A stretch of DNA of 64,000 nucleotides from positions 19,958,001 through 20,022,000 of the forward strand of contig CANTUQ010000055.1 of the NCBI GenBank assembly GCA_947683425.1, read 5' to 3'. The translations under genes were made by a program, and so were the position numbers. This stretch comes from Excoecaria cochinchinensis. Its lineage: Eukaryota; Streptophyta; Magnoliopsida; Malpighiales; Euphorbiaceae. The notes below the pieces were generated by a model. The model was not told where the DNA came from, searched no databases, and worked only from the letters and a program-made list of their open reading frames with translations. Positions within the stretch are counted from its first letter, which is position 1, and each line of letters opens with the position of its first letter. This document shows positions 54,515-64,000 of the stretch, one piece after another.

Positions 54515-56930
54515 TGTCACACCCCATTTGCCCCCTAGTAGAATGAGCCTGTCTGTCTGTCTGTGTGAGCATGCATGTGCATGTGTTCAGCATGTCATAA
54601 GGGTATTTTAGTAAAAATGCATGTTTTTGGATTTATTATTATTTGGGTGCATACATGGCATTAGTAATGTGAGTTAATTGGGAATTGCTTGTGTACATTG
54701 GAGCATACCATTGTAGGGTGTTTTAGTGAGTGTGCATTAGATGTGTGTGATGTGTGGGGTTAGGGTGTGAGTGAGTAAGTTCCACCACCAAGAGAATGAC
54801 ATGTGTATTAGGTTAGGGAAAATGAGTAAAGAAAAGAAGTAAGAAAGAAGAGAAGATCAGATTCACGTTCTTCCTCTTCAACCTTCATCTTCTTCCTCCC
54901 TTTTCCCTTTCCTAAATACTGCTAACTGTTAATCAAGTTGTGTTGTGGAAATTGCTCACTCTTGCTTCTAACTTGGTAAGTTACTGCATTCTCCACCTTA
55001 TTCTCCATTTGCTTTTATCTTCTTCTTCTTCCATGAGCTTAGGTTTAACTTAGGGTTTTGCATGTTGGATATTTGTGTTTAGTTGAGGCTCCACGCGATC
55101 CCAAAGGCAAGGAGATTGCTGGGAGCAGTGGGACTAAGTGAAGAGAAGCTTAGAATTCAGGTTTGGGAATAACTGATTGTGAATTGTGTGATTTGAGGTT
55201 ACTGTAAATTTCTAGGGTTTATGTTCTTGAAGAATTTGAATGCAGATATACTTGATTTGGTTGTTTAAATGCTGAATTGAGTTGTATATATGTTGCTTAT
55301 ATTGATTGAAATGTTTACTGGAAGGTAAGAACAGGTTTGATTGGTTTTGAATCAAATTCGGGTCAGATTTCTGGGTTCTGAGAATTTTGGAAATGGGAAA
55401 ATCGCGTTTCTGTTGAAGTTCCCATTTCCAGATCGTGACTAGCCAAGGCAAGTCACGAGACGTGACCTTCGGTCACGACTCGTGACCTGCCAGTTGAGGC
55501 CAGTCATGAGTTGTGACTAGCTAAATGAGGCCAGTCACGAGACGTGACTTCCAGTCACGCCTCGTGACCAACCTGAGATAAGGCATGTCACGTGATCGGC
55601 TGAAGAGTGAAGCAAGTCACGAGACGTGACGTCCAGTCACGTCGCGTGACTTGCGAGAGCGCCGCGTGATCTGCGAGGGACAAAGCAAGTCACGAGGCGT
55701 GACCCACAGTCACATCTCGTGACCTGCCTTGAGAGGAGGCCAGTCACGCCTTGTGACCAGCCAACCTCACCCGTTACCCCGTTCAGCCCTTTTTCTGAAA
55801 TTTCCCAGTTTTTGACTCAAAAATGAATTTGGTGTTTTTCTGAATGGACTTATATTGCAGTATGATGCATGCCATACTTTTATATGCTTTGATATAAATG
55901 ATACCATGAATTTCTGATGAATTATATTCCGTACTCTGAAATGTGAATTGAATGTCGCATAGCCTGCTAGAGTCAAGTAAGTGGATAGTTAGGCATGCCT
56001 AATAGAGTCTTTAGCTGCAGCCCTCAGTTCAGTTTGGACCCCGATCAGGTTCCCGTTTGGTTCCTCGCGAACCCTTCAGTATTAGGATCTTGTTTAAGAT
56101 CCCCTCAGTATAAAATATTATGCTTTGATAAAATGAATTGACTTTTGAATTTTACCTGTGAGGTACCCTCAGTATTCGATTCGTACCCGTAAGGTACCCT
56201 CAGTACACTCGTTATCCACTACCTAGAGTCAGCAGGTGTTCTTTATTTGTTCAATTGAATTACTCTGTTCTGATTTGGCTATATAAATGTGATATCTGAA
56301 TGAGTTTAATGATGAAACACATGTTGGATTATTCTGGAATGGATATGATTATTGAGATACTGATTGTATGGCTTTTAAATATAAGCATGTTTACATGGAT
56401 TATGTTATAGCCCTTGCATTCTACCATTGTGAATGTGTTACGCCTCGACGACCATTGTGAATGGCCGTCCATTATTTATGTGTGTTTCCCCACTAAGCGT
56501 TTATCGCTTAGCACGGTGTTTTTACCCGTGCAGGTACGGAAGGAGTTTTGCTTTGGGAGAGTCGCCGTCATCAAGCCAACACATAAGGGATTAGTGTAGG
56601 GCTCAGTTTTGTATCAGTGATGATTCTTTTTGTATAGGACTCTCTGTATCAGTTTTATTCCAGCTTCCGCTTTTGTAATTTATATTTTGGATATGTAATA
56701 TTATTTTGTATCAGCTAGTTGATCAGATCATTATTGTAATAGTTTATTATAGTAATGCATGATCAGCTTTTGCTTTCTGCATGTAAAGTTTTTAATTATT
56801 CTGTATTTCTGAATGTATGTTATAAATGGATGTATGTTTTGCTTTGCTATTGTTTGGTGACACCTTGACTCATACGGCATCTCACTCCTTATCGGATGGG
56901 AGCACCTACGTATGGGAAGGGGGTGTTACA
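54515..56930 (+). repeat. Tekay-4 3' LTR (2416 bp)
   Basis: Matches the 5' LTR throughout. Differences include loss of 21 bp in the palindrome block, loss of a 6-bp TTCTTC unit near 55020, and a few dozen substitutions at most. Followed by the AACAA duplication. Confidence 0.95.
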
Positions 56931-57906
56931 AACAAGGTTCAAAAGTATTCGTCGAGTGATATGGAAGAGTCTATCTATTTTGTAGACACAGTGGATGAGT
57001 GTGTACAAGAAGTTCAGGAAAATGTGTTGGGAGCTGATCCAGTGAATGTGAGTTTGATACATTCACTGGAGGATGAAGAGTTAGAAGAAGAGTTGAAGGG
57101 AGAAGTGATAGCAGCTGTGGAGAAAGAAGAGGAAGAAGATGAATCACATCAAGAAGAGCTTAATCTGAAGAAGGGGGATTCAAATTCTGAACTTAAACCT
57201 CTTCCATCTCATTTAAAATATGTGTTTTTATAGAATGAGAAAAATCCAATGATTATTTCCTCTTTGTTGTCAGGTATTGAGGAGAATATGCTGCTTGAGG
57301 TGCTGAAAAAGCACAAGAAGGCCATCGAATGGGAGACATTGGATTTGAAAGAATTGATCCAAGTTACTATACTCATCGGATTCCGATGGAGGAGGAATGT
57401 AAGCTGGTTGCTCAGCCTCAAAGGAGACTTAATCCGGCAAAGCAAGAGGTGGTGAAGAAGGAGGTACTGAAACTCCTTGACTCAGGTATTATTTATCCTA
57501 TTTGTGACAGTAAGTGGGTTAGCCCAGTACAGTGTGTGCCTAAGAAGGGGGGATGACTATGGTTAAGAATGAGCTGAATGAATTGATTCCAACTCGTACT
57601 GTTATGGGGTGGAGAGTCTGTATTGATTTTAGAAGGTTGAACGATGCCACAAGAAAAGACCATTTCCCTTTGCCATTTATTGACCAGATGTTAGAGAGGC
57701 TAGCAGGCAATAGGTTTTACTGTTTTTTAGATGGGTACTCGAGATATTTGCAAATCCCTATAGACCCTGAAGACCAAGAGAAAACAACCTTTACCTGCCC
57801 TTATGGCACATTCACCTATAGGAGAATGCCTTTCAGATTATGTTATGCACCGGCTACGTTTCATTAGTGTATGATGGCTATTTTTCATGACTTCATAGAG
57901 AAATTT
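56931..57906 (+). pseudogene. pol: Athila protease-RT continuation, truncated in RT
   Basis: It continues the frame interrupted at 47378 (ELVVDMN then KVQKYSSSDMEES). An acidic linker leads to ELKPLPSHLKYVFL, where Athila pol begins. RT follows with KEVLKLLDSGIIYPI, CIDFRRLNDATRKDHFPLPF, FYCFLDGYSRYLQIPI and FTYRRMPFRLCYAPATF. Stops and shifts occur near 57231, 57340 and 57555, and at 57865-57867. The sequence ends about 57906, before the RT catalytic YVDD/FMDD, where pararetrovirus sequence on the other strand begins. No RNase H, integrase or 3' LTR is present. Confidence 0.8.
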
Positions 57907-59489
57907 TCTGGTGGGCCGCTCTTTTGTATAATTCTGCTAAGTGTTGATAGGCAAAATGAATTCTTGGTAGGACTCCAATTGTATTGCCTGGATGCTTAGC
58001 TTTAAATGCTTCTTCAACTTCTTTTCCTATCAGAGTAGGCATTTTTCTGAAAAATTTCTCTGATAATTCAGGGCTAGAATACATCTTTCCTGATTTGGCT
58101 GCTAAAATCTTGAATTGATTCATGTAGCCAAATATGTCTTTAATGTTGTGACAAGTCAATCTTTCAAGATCATTGTAAGCCCTATTTTGTTCTTCTGTTT
58201 CTCCTTGATAAGGGTCTTCAAGAATTAGAACTCGTCTTATCTGGGAAAGAATATTTTGAGTATCTTCTGCTATGAGCAGTAGGTCCTCATATTCTTGTAA
58301 AAATTGGCTTCTCTATTGTATCCATATCTTCTTTTCAACTTCACCTAAGAGATTCTCAATGTACATGGCCTTGGCCCTATTATCTGACCAGATCTTTTCA
58401 TTTACTAAGTTGAGAGTAATGGACTCCCATCTTGAAATGATATCATTATAGAGACCAATATCATCTGGCAAGATTAACATGGCCCCAACTATCTGTTGGG
58501 CTGAAGGAAGGACCCATTGGCCATTATAAGCTTTGCCAAAATCTCTTGTGCTGGTTTTAATCTGATCTACAGTTATTGGAACTTGAATTGGCCCAATTGA
58601 TGTTGCTGGTGGATATTGAACTGGACCCATTACTGGCTCTTGGGGTGGTCTATAAGCTGAAGTTATAGAACTAGACATTCCTACCTCAGAAGGCCTTCTT
58701 ATTGGGTAGTCCATTAATCCTTGTAGATCTTCTTCTTCCTTTGCTAGGGCAGCAAAAGGGTTTTCCCAGTCAATAGTAGATTCTGATTCATCTGTTGAAT
58801 CAGTATCCCATTTAGTGTCTTCTACTTTAATGACTGTGGTTGGTAAGGCTGCTTCTTTTCTTACTGGTTCTGGTCCGAGTACCAGCATTCTTCCTGTTGC
58901 CTCATCATACCTAGGATTGTATGGGTGATACCATTCAGGGGGATATTTTGTACCATCGTCTTCCTCATCTACCACCAATTCTGACTGAGCTGAAATGCTA
59001 ATTCCTTCTTCCTCATACCATCCAGAAGGTTGAATTGTCTCTATTGCAACGTTAGCACTTTCTAGTTTTGAATACTTGACATAGTAGTCATACTTGCCAC
59101 TGTATTCACCAAGGGTATCCCATGTGTCATCCGTGTCCTCAGGTATTTCTTCTTCAAAAAATAGGGCAATAATTTCTTCATCTTCTTCGCCTATTGTTTC
59201 ATGGCCATCAATGCTATGTCTAGGCTCTGGTCTCCGTGTTGTTTCTCTATAATTGTTGAACCTTAAAGAAATAGATCCATCTGATCTGCTCCTTGAATAT
59301 AATGACTGAGGTTGTGTTGTGGGAGTAGCTCTGGAAGGTTGTAATCTCCACATCTGTCCTTCTAGATCTCTTGAGCTATGAGGTTCTCCTGGTATTGCCC
59401 TTATTCCACTGCTAGTGAGATAATCAGCTACATGTTGAACATTATAGCGAAAACCAGCAAAGCTGTTGTTTGTTAATCTTCCTACCAGG
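57907..59489 (-). pseudogene. Endogenous pararetrovirus fragment: end of movement protein and part of coat protein (badnavirus-like)
   Basis: On the minus strand one frame runs from about 59486 to the junction near 57907. The start (GRLTNN and VADYLTSSGIRAIPG) looks like the C-terminal part of a Caulimoviridae movement protein. A long acidic linker with YPPEWYHPYNPRYDEATG follows, and then a coat-protein segment (ELSEKFFRKMPTLIGKEVEE). Movement and coat protein in one frame fits badnaviruses and relatives. The genus is a guess, and florendovirus-like or other types are possible. One in-frame TAG at 58313-58315 breaks it. The zinc knuckle, protease, RT and RNase H that would follow are absent. 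It is joined to Athila RT on one side and to a Tat leader on the other. It is a short dead fragment. Confidence 0.7.
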
Positions 59490-59872
59490 TCTTAGGGGAA
59501 GTTTCTACTTGCCAGTACATGAGCTTTGGTCAAGGTAATTTTACTTTAGGGCTACCCAAGCATGATCCCTGCCGACGGGTCTAACTCGTCATGAGTATAG
59601 CGACCGATCGGGTCGTCATTTTGATATACCAAAAGGTACAAGGCTTGAGCTGGTGATTATCCTTAACACTTCCCTACAATGAGTGAAAGTAGGGTCGTGC
59701 TTCGGGAATGCACCGAGGTAGAAAGGGACCAACTAGCGTAATTCTAAGGCTCTAAGATGTAATGCAAAATTTATAAGAGATAAAATTTTAAGTTTTAAAA
59801 ACCCAATTATATTTTAATCAAAGCACTTTCGGAGTGAAGTCTCAAACACAAAGTCCCCAGTGGAGTCGCCAC
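59490..59872 (-). other. Tat-D leader fragment with primer site
   Basis: It matches the leaders of Tat-A (7645-8024) and Tat-B (27680-28071) and is cut at 59490 by the pararetrovirus junction. It includes CGACCGATCG at 59601-59610, a one-base variant of the palindrome in the other two. No gag follows. Confidence 0.75.
59854..59871 (-). promoter_or_regulatory. Primer-binding site of Tat-D
   Basis: The minus strand reads TGGCGACTCCACTGGGGA, identical to Tat-B, one base from the LTR end at 59873. Confidence 0.8.
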
Positions 59873-61120
59873 TGTGACGCGCGCCGAACCCGGTCAACCC
59901 AGCAAGGGCCCTCTCTTTGAATCCGCTTTAGGATTCGAGGTATGAAGGTTCGCGTCTTTTGATCATGGGCGCCATGAGACATCATCGGTGTATCCCTCCC
60001 AATAGAACATTGGGGAGAATAACCTAGCCTATTGACGCCTAAAGGCACCTTTGAGGTATTTGGAGTCGCCACCCAATTTGCAAGAAATTGGGAAAAGGTT
60101 TCTCACCTCTATTGGTCTAAACCAGAGATTTGGTGTCCGGAACTTCCCTCTTATTTATACTTTGGTTAATTATAAATGGTTTTTTAATTTCTTAAAATTA
60201 TATCTCTCATCTCACACGAGCGATGCATTTAATTAAATAGCTCATTAAAAGCACGTAAAGAAAGTAAATAAAAGCGATAAAGCAATAGATAGGGAAAGCA
60301 ATAAATGAAAGCGGTAAACACGCAAGCACGCAATTACAATAGAAATAGGGGCAGAATACAACCCCAATAAAAGGAGATTAAAGATGTAAGTGGGACGGAA
60401 TACAATCCCCAAAAAATAAATAAAGTTGCCCCAAAAATTAATTACAAGGGCCCAAAGGAAAATAATGTACATAAATTTAAACACTCACACAAGATCAAAA
60501 TAAAAGACATGCATAAATCGGGACATTATTTCAGGAACATTGGTTCCTTCGCGCCTATTCTAAGGTTTAGGAACGTTGATTCCTCGCGTTTACTTGAAGA
60601 AGGTTCGAAGAGTCGCTTTGGTTGTTTGGAAGAAAATCGGGATGAGTGATCCCATTTTATTGAAAATTGACTCTTCGTTTTGATTGTGATAATTTTATTG
60701 TTGGGCTAAAACAAGGCACATTGGTCCCAATTTTATTAGTGAAAGTCCTGATTTAATTATAAAAGTATTTTTGTGACTTTTTATCTCACGCGTGCATAAA
60801 TAAAATAAATATTTATAAATAAACACGTAACACATAAAGAGAGAGTCGAAAAGATCTCACCAAACCGGAGTGACCCTCCACGCGTTGCGACCCATCCGGG
60901 GAGTCGCGGGGGTGCTCAAATAACCCGACTCAAGTTAAATCTCAGACAAAAATTAACATAAAAAATATTAGTAATGGTTCTAACAATTAATCAAGTAAAA
61001 ATAAAATAAATATCAGGCAAGTCAATTTATGATGATAATAACAATAATGATAAGACAAACACAACAAAATAATAATAATATGAATATGATGGTAGCAATA
61101 ACAAAAATAATGATAAGTGA

Positions 61121-61177
<57 letters not shown>
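61121..61177. repeat. AAT microsatellite in Tat-D LTR
   Basis: About 18 near-perfect AAT units. A second array lies at 61362-61431, with looser ATA/AAT-rich sequence between and around them. Any frame across these arrays is an artefact. Confidence 0.9.
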
Positions 61178-61180
<3 letters not shown>

Positions 61181-61361
61181 TAGTGAATATAATGTAAATA
61201 AATATGATAATAATAATAAATATAATGATAATGATAATAACAATAACATAATATCAATAAATATAAAATGAATATATAATAATGATAATAATAAAAACAA
61301 AATATTAACAATAGTAAATAAATAGTGATAGTAATAGTAACAGAATAATAATGACGGTAAC

Positions 61362-61430
<69 letters not shown>

Positions 61431-61431
61431 T
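61362..61431. repeat. Second AAT microsatellite in Tat-D LTR
   Basis: About 23 AAT units followed by TTATAATTATAATT. Likely length-variable between individuals. Confidence 0.9.
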
Positions 61432-62280
61432 ATAATTATAATTTAGATGATAATGACAATAATAATAATAATAGTGTTGACCAAGCTAGCAAGCATGTGT
61501 GTATAATATTGATAATAGATATAATAATAATAATGAAAACAAGAATAACAGGGTAGAAAGGAGGCTGGCGGGGAACCAAAGAAATAAAACCATACAAAAT
61601 AAAATTAATTGACTAAATAGGAATACTAACAGTGCAACAAAACTAAGAATGTTAGGAATGGACAATATACATAATAATAATAACAAAAATAACAAAATTA
61701 ACAATAATAAATGACAAATAAAATTAAATGAGAAACGGGTCCAAAGTGTTTACCCTCAGAATTTTCTTTTTTTAAACCGGAGAAGCGGTGTCTCGATTGA
61801 TTTTCCTTGTCGGATTTGTGATGATAAATATTTGAAGAAAATGTAGAAATTAATATTTTGAAATAAAATCAAGAAAATACTTTGATAAAAAATATTTTTG
61901 GTGGATGATTTGAGCAAAGGAAATTGATTTTCCAAGCTCAAATCACTCTAGAAAATGGATTATGTACTTTTTATAAAGAAAAATAAATAGATTAAAGATT
62001 GAGAAAAGGAAAATGAACTTAAGAAAATTTAGAAGAAGGAATTGAAGAAGGGATTCAGTTGGTGGAGAGAAGAAAATCTTGAGAGAAAAGTAAAAATCAA
62101 AATCCCCTCCTAATTGTTACCGTCCTCTCCTACAAATGAGGGCCAAATTCTATTTAATCTTGTCTTGGCCAAAAATGGCAAAAGACAAGAAAATCTTTTA
62201 TTTTTGTTTCACCCCAAAAAGCATGAAATGGTGAAAGACTGAAGAAAATCAGACTGAAAAAGGAGCGGAAAAAAAAGGAA

Positions 62281-62749
62281 CAGGCGACAGGTCGCGCGGA
62301 GAGGGCAAGGGCGCGCGCGGCAGCAGCCTGCTGCGCGCGTGGTGCCCCCGCACCGCGCGCGGCAGGCAGCTGCCTCGCGCGCAGGGGCTGCTCGCGAGGC
62401 AGCCTGCCTCGCGCGCAGGGGGGGCGCGCGGCGCCCCCTGCCTCGCGCGCAGGGGGCTGCGCGCGAGGCCCCCTGCCTCGCGCGCAGGGGGGGCGCGCGG
62501 CGCCCCCCGCCTCGCGCGTAGGGGGCTGTGCGCGAGGCCCCCTGCCTCGCGCGCAGGGGGGGCGCGCGGCACCCCACGCCTCGCGCGCAGGGGGGGGCGC
62601 GCGGCGCCCCCCCGCCTCGCGCGCAGGGGCTGCGCGCGAGGCCCCCCGCCTTGCGCGCAGGGGGCCTGCGCATGAGGCGCCTGCCTTGCGCGCAGGCGCC
62701 CCTGCGCGCTGCGCATTGGGGCAGCCTGCCGCAGGCGGCCTTCGCGACC
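62281..62749. repeat. Very GC-rich palindrome array in Tat-D LTR
   Basis: About 470 bp built from alternating units CTGCCTCGCGCGCAGGGG and GGCGCGCGGCGCCCC or CTGCGCGCGAGGCCCC, each self-complementary, with a period of roughly 35 bp (dimer near 70). It lies about 220-690 bp from the LTR 5' end. It is extremely CpG-rich. Long open frames rich in Arg, Ala and Pro cross it on both strands and are composition artefacts. Confidence 0.85.
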
Positions 62750-62967
62750 TTTTTTTTATCTTATTTTAAATCTAGACACAAAATTAATATATTTTTTTAC
62801 TCCATTTTAATTTTAATTTCCCAAAAAAATATATTTTTAATTATTTTCCGAAAAATACATCTTTTACAAGGGAACGATCGATTCTCACATTTCTTGCCGA
62901 AAATCGGTCTTCTATTTCATCATCGGGTAATTCTGATCTTGGACCGCCTCGGGACCCGGTGTCTACA

Positions 62968-64000
62968 GTTGCCCCCAATTTTGGGGAACTTAGAACACAG
63001 GTGCCTAAGTGAGCCAAAATTCAGAAAAGAAAGGAAAGAGGCGCCTGTTCCCAGGTTTTCACCCTGCCCTTTGGCCTAACTTTTGCTTAGAGCGCTAGTC
63101 ATGGTTTTCATCTCTAACGGCTTTTTTTTTTTTTTTTTTGAGAAGAGGGAGTTGTTGCGAAAGATCTTTTGGGTATGATTGACACGTGCTTATGTCTCAG
63201 ATTCTGGTTGTATGAGCTTGGTCCTTTATTGGGAAGGTGCTGTAGAATTGGCTTTACAGTGGGTAGCAAGATGAGTCGGTTGAAGTGTCTGAGTAGCGAG
63301 AATGGTAGAGGGTAGATGGTAGCAGTGTGTTGGTTTTATGTCTGACTGAGATGACTTTGAGGGTGTAAGATGAATTGCTCTAGTTACATCAATACATCTT
63401 TACATAAATGCATATATTTCAATCCGATTTCATAACGCATGATCACTATTTGGCATCAACTCAAAAAATATGGAAATCATCTAATCTCGGGATAGATCTT
63501 GAGAGCATCAAACTCCTGTTATCAATCAGCCCTCGCGGGTTTTCTTGATTGAATATTTTCTCTTTTTTTTCTTTTTTTTTTAGCCTTTGCCATGGACCCT
63601 CTTTCAGTTCGTCAATACTGGTTGAATTTGCTTTCATCTTTGTTAGCTGGAGAGACTGCTGCTTCCGGGAGTGGTTCCTTTTGATATCAAAGTTTTGGTC
63701 TTAGCTCTCGCGCAGACTGGTCGAGGTGATGGCTTCCTTATTTGGGAGTTGAATGCGAAGTTTCATGTTTGGCCTTTATTGCTTTAGTGGTTTAACCCTG
63801 GAATGGCCTTTCAATGGCTGAGACAGGGTGACAGGTTGGGCTTGGATGATTTGGGGTACTTTTATTGGCCTTGGTAGTTCAAGCTTTCGAAATGGTTTTC
63901 CTCGGCTGGGATTGGATGGATGGCTCGGGGGTTAGCCCTTTTAGGTCCTTTTCAGTAGCTAAAAAGAATGGCAATGTGCAGGCATGTGTAGATCAACGGG
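62968..64000 (-). mobile_element. 3' end of a further Tat element, running out of the window
   Basis: The polypurine tract (62968-62985, minus strand AAAATTGGGGGCAAC) is followed by 3' untranslated sequence matching Tat-B: CCAGGTTTTCACCCTGCC and CTAACTTTTGCTTAGAG near 63055-63090, and ATCAGCCCTCGCGGG near 63525. The expected pol stop region is near 63590 (CCATGGA). The coding part to the right is too diverged to read as integrase. Neither minisatellite nor antisense gene is present, so this 3' region is much shorter than in Tat-A or Tat-B. Confidence 0.6.

Larger units (their letters stand above)
47379..56930 (+). mobile_element. Tekay-4: complete chromodomain Ty3/gypsy element (9.55 kb)
   Basis: 5' LTR 47379-49816, initiator-Met primer site 49822, gag, pol with chromodomain, polypurine tract, 3' LTR 54515-56930. 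Perfect target duplication AACAA at 47374-47378 and 56931-56935. It split the Athila frame between codons that still join cleanly on either side. The LTRs differ mainly by a 21-bp and a 6-bp deletion in the 3' copy plus scattered substitutions. Structure is complete, but the coding region has a frameshift and two stops. Confidence 0.95.
59873..62967 (-). repeat. Tat-D LTR (3095 bp), flanked by a primer site and a polypurine tract
   Basis: Minus-strand ends are TGTAGACACCGGGTCCC and GGCGCGCGTCACA. It is longer than the other Tat LTRs because of expanded AAT arrays and a large GC block. Its left neighbour is a leader with primer site, as for a 5' LTR. Its right neighbour is a polypurine tract and 3' region, as for a 3' LTR. 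One LTR therefore serves two internal regions. Confidence 0.85.

Noticed and set aside
57907..59489. A replication-competent endogenous virus
   Set aside because: Only part of one reading frame is present, with a stop. Protease, RT, RNase H and the non-coding replication signals are absent.
61022..61363. Poly-Ile/poly-Tyr/Asn frames near 61.1 kb
   Set aside because: They are translations of AAT microsatellites.
62209..63079. Long Arg/Pro/Ala-rich frames in the Tat-D GC array
   Set aside because: A repeat with few stop codons gives frames on both strands. The encoded repeats simply mirror the DNA repeat.
1..64000. Host genes, tRNA or rRNA genes, telomere repeats
   Set aside because: All coding similarity traces to retroelements, the ORF1/DUF7745-like genes they carry, or the virus fragment. 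No tRNA-like cloverleaf, rRNA or TTTAGGG array was noticed by eye; a tRNAscan run would settle the first.

Overview
This window looks like an intergenic, repeat-filled block of a flowering-plant nuclear genome. I found no host gene, tRNA or rRNA. Nearly every base belongs to a long-terminal-repeat (LTR) retrotransposon of the Ty3/gypsy superfamily, a piece of one, or something inserted into one. The evidence for a plant is the set of lineages: Tat-type elements (two RNase H domains, 2.3-3.1 kb LTRs starting TGTAGACACC), chromodomain elements of the Tekay/Del type (primer site TGGTATCA, LTRs starting TGTCACACC), an Athila-type element (tRNA-Asp primer site), a Mutator-like MITE, and an integrated plant pararetrovirus fragment.

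Layout, left to right. 1-10512: Tat-A, minus strand, internally deleted. Its 5' LTR is 8025-10512, and it carries an antisense, apparently spliced DUF7745-like gene (2741-4092, plus) next to a divergent Athila-ORF1-like pseudogene (1-1447, minus). 10513-13840: start of a minus-strand Tekay element (Tekay-1), cut in gag by Tat-A. 13841-16283, 34988-38565 and 40793-42674: an old AT-rich repeat, U, that hosts several insertions. 16284-34987: a Tekay-type solo LTR (Tekay-2), itself split by a full-length young Tat element (Tat-B, 16645-30385) and by a Tat solo LTR (Tat-C, 31273-33686, target duplication GGTAT). 38566-40792: Tekay-3 solo LTR (target duplication GATTA). 42675-57906: Athila-type element, split by a MITE (46357-46751) and by a complete Tekay element (Tekay-4, 47379-56930, target duplication AACAA). 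57907-59489: badnavirus-like movement/coat-protein fragment, minus strand. 59490-64000: Tat-D leader, LTR and the 3' end of a further Tat element.

How the parts relate. Tat-B has all the parts of a mobile element: matched 2314-bp LTRs, primer site, polypurine tract, and gag-protease-RT-RNase H-archaeal-type RNase H-integrase in one frame, broken by a single TAA. Tekay-4 is also structurally complete but has one frameshift and two nonsense codons. Both LTR pairs differ at only about 1% of positions by eye, so both insertions are recent compared with their hosts.

The most striking pattern is in the LTRs, not the proteins. Each LTR family has a block of short inverted repeats at a fixed place, but the sequence of the block differs between related LTRs. 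One block type (a hairpin of about 35 nt repeated every ~73 bp) occurs in two different lineages, Tekay-2 and Athila, in opposite orientations. Other shared signals are a twin stem-loop with compensatory changes in all Tekay-type LTRs, and a GC-rich palindrome about 245-250 nt inside the primer site in Tat leaders, which could be a dimerisation site.
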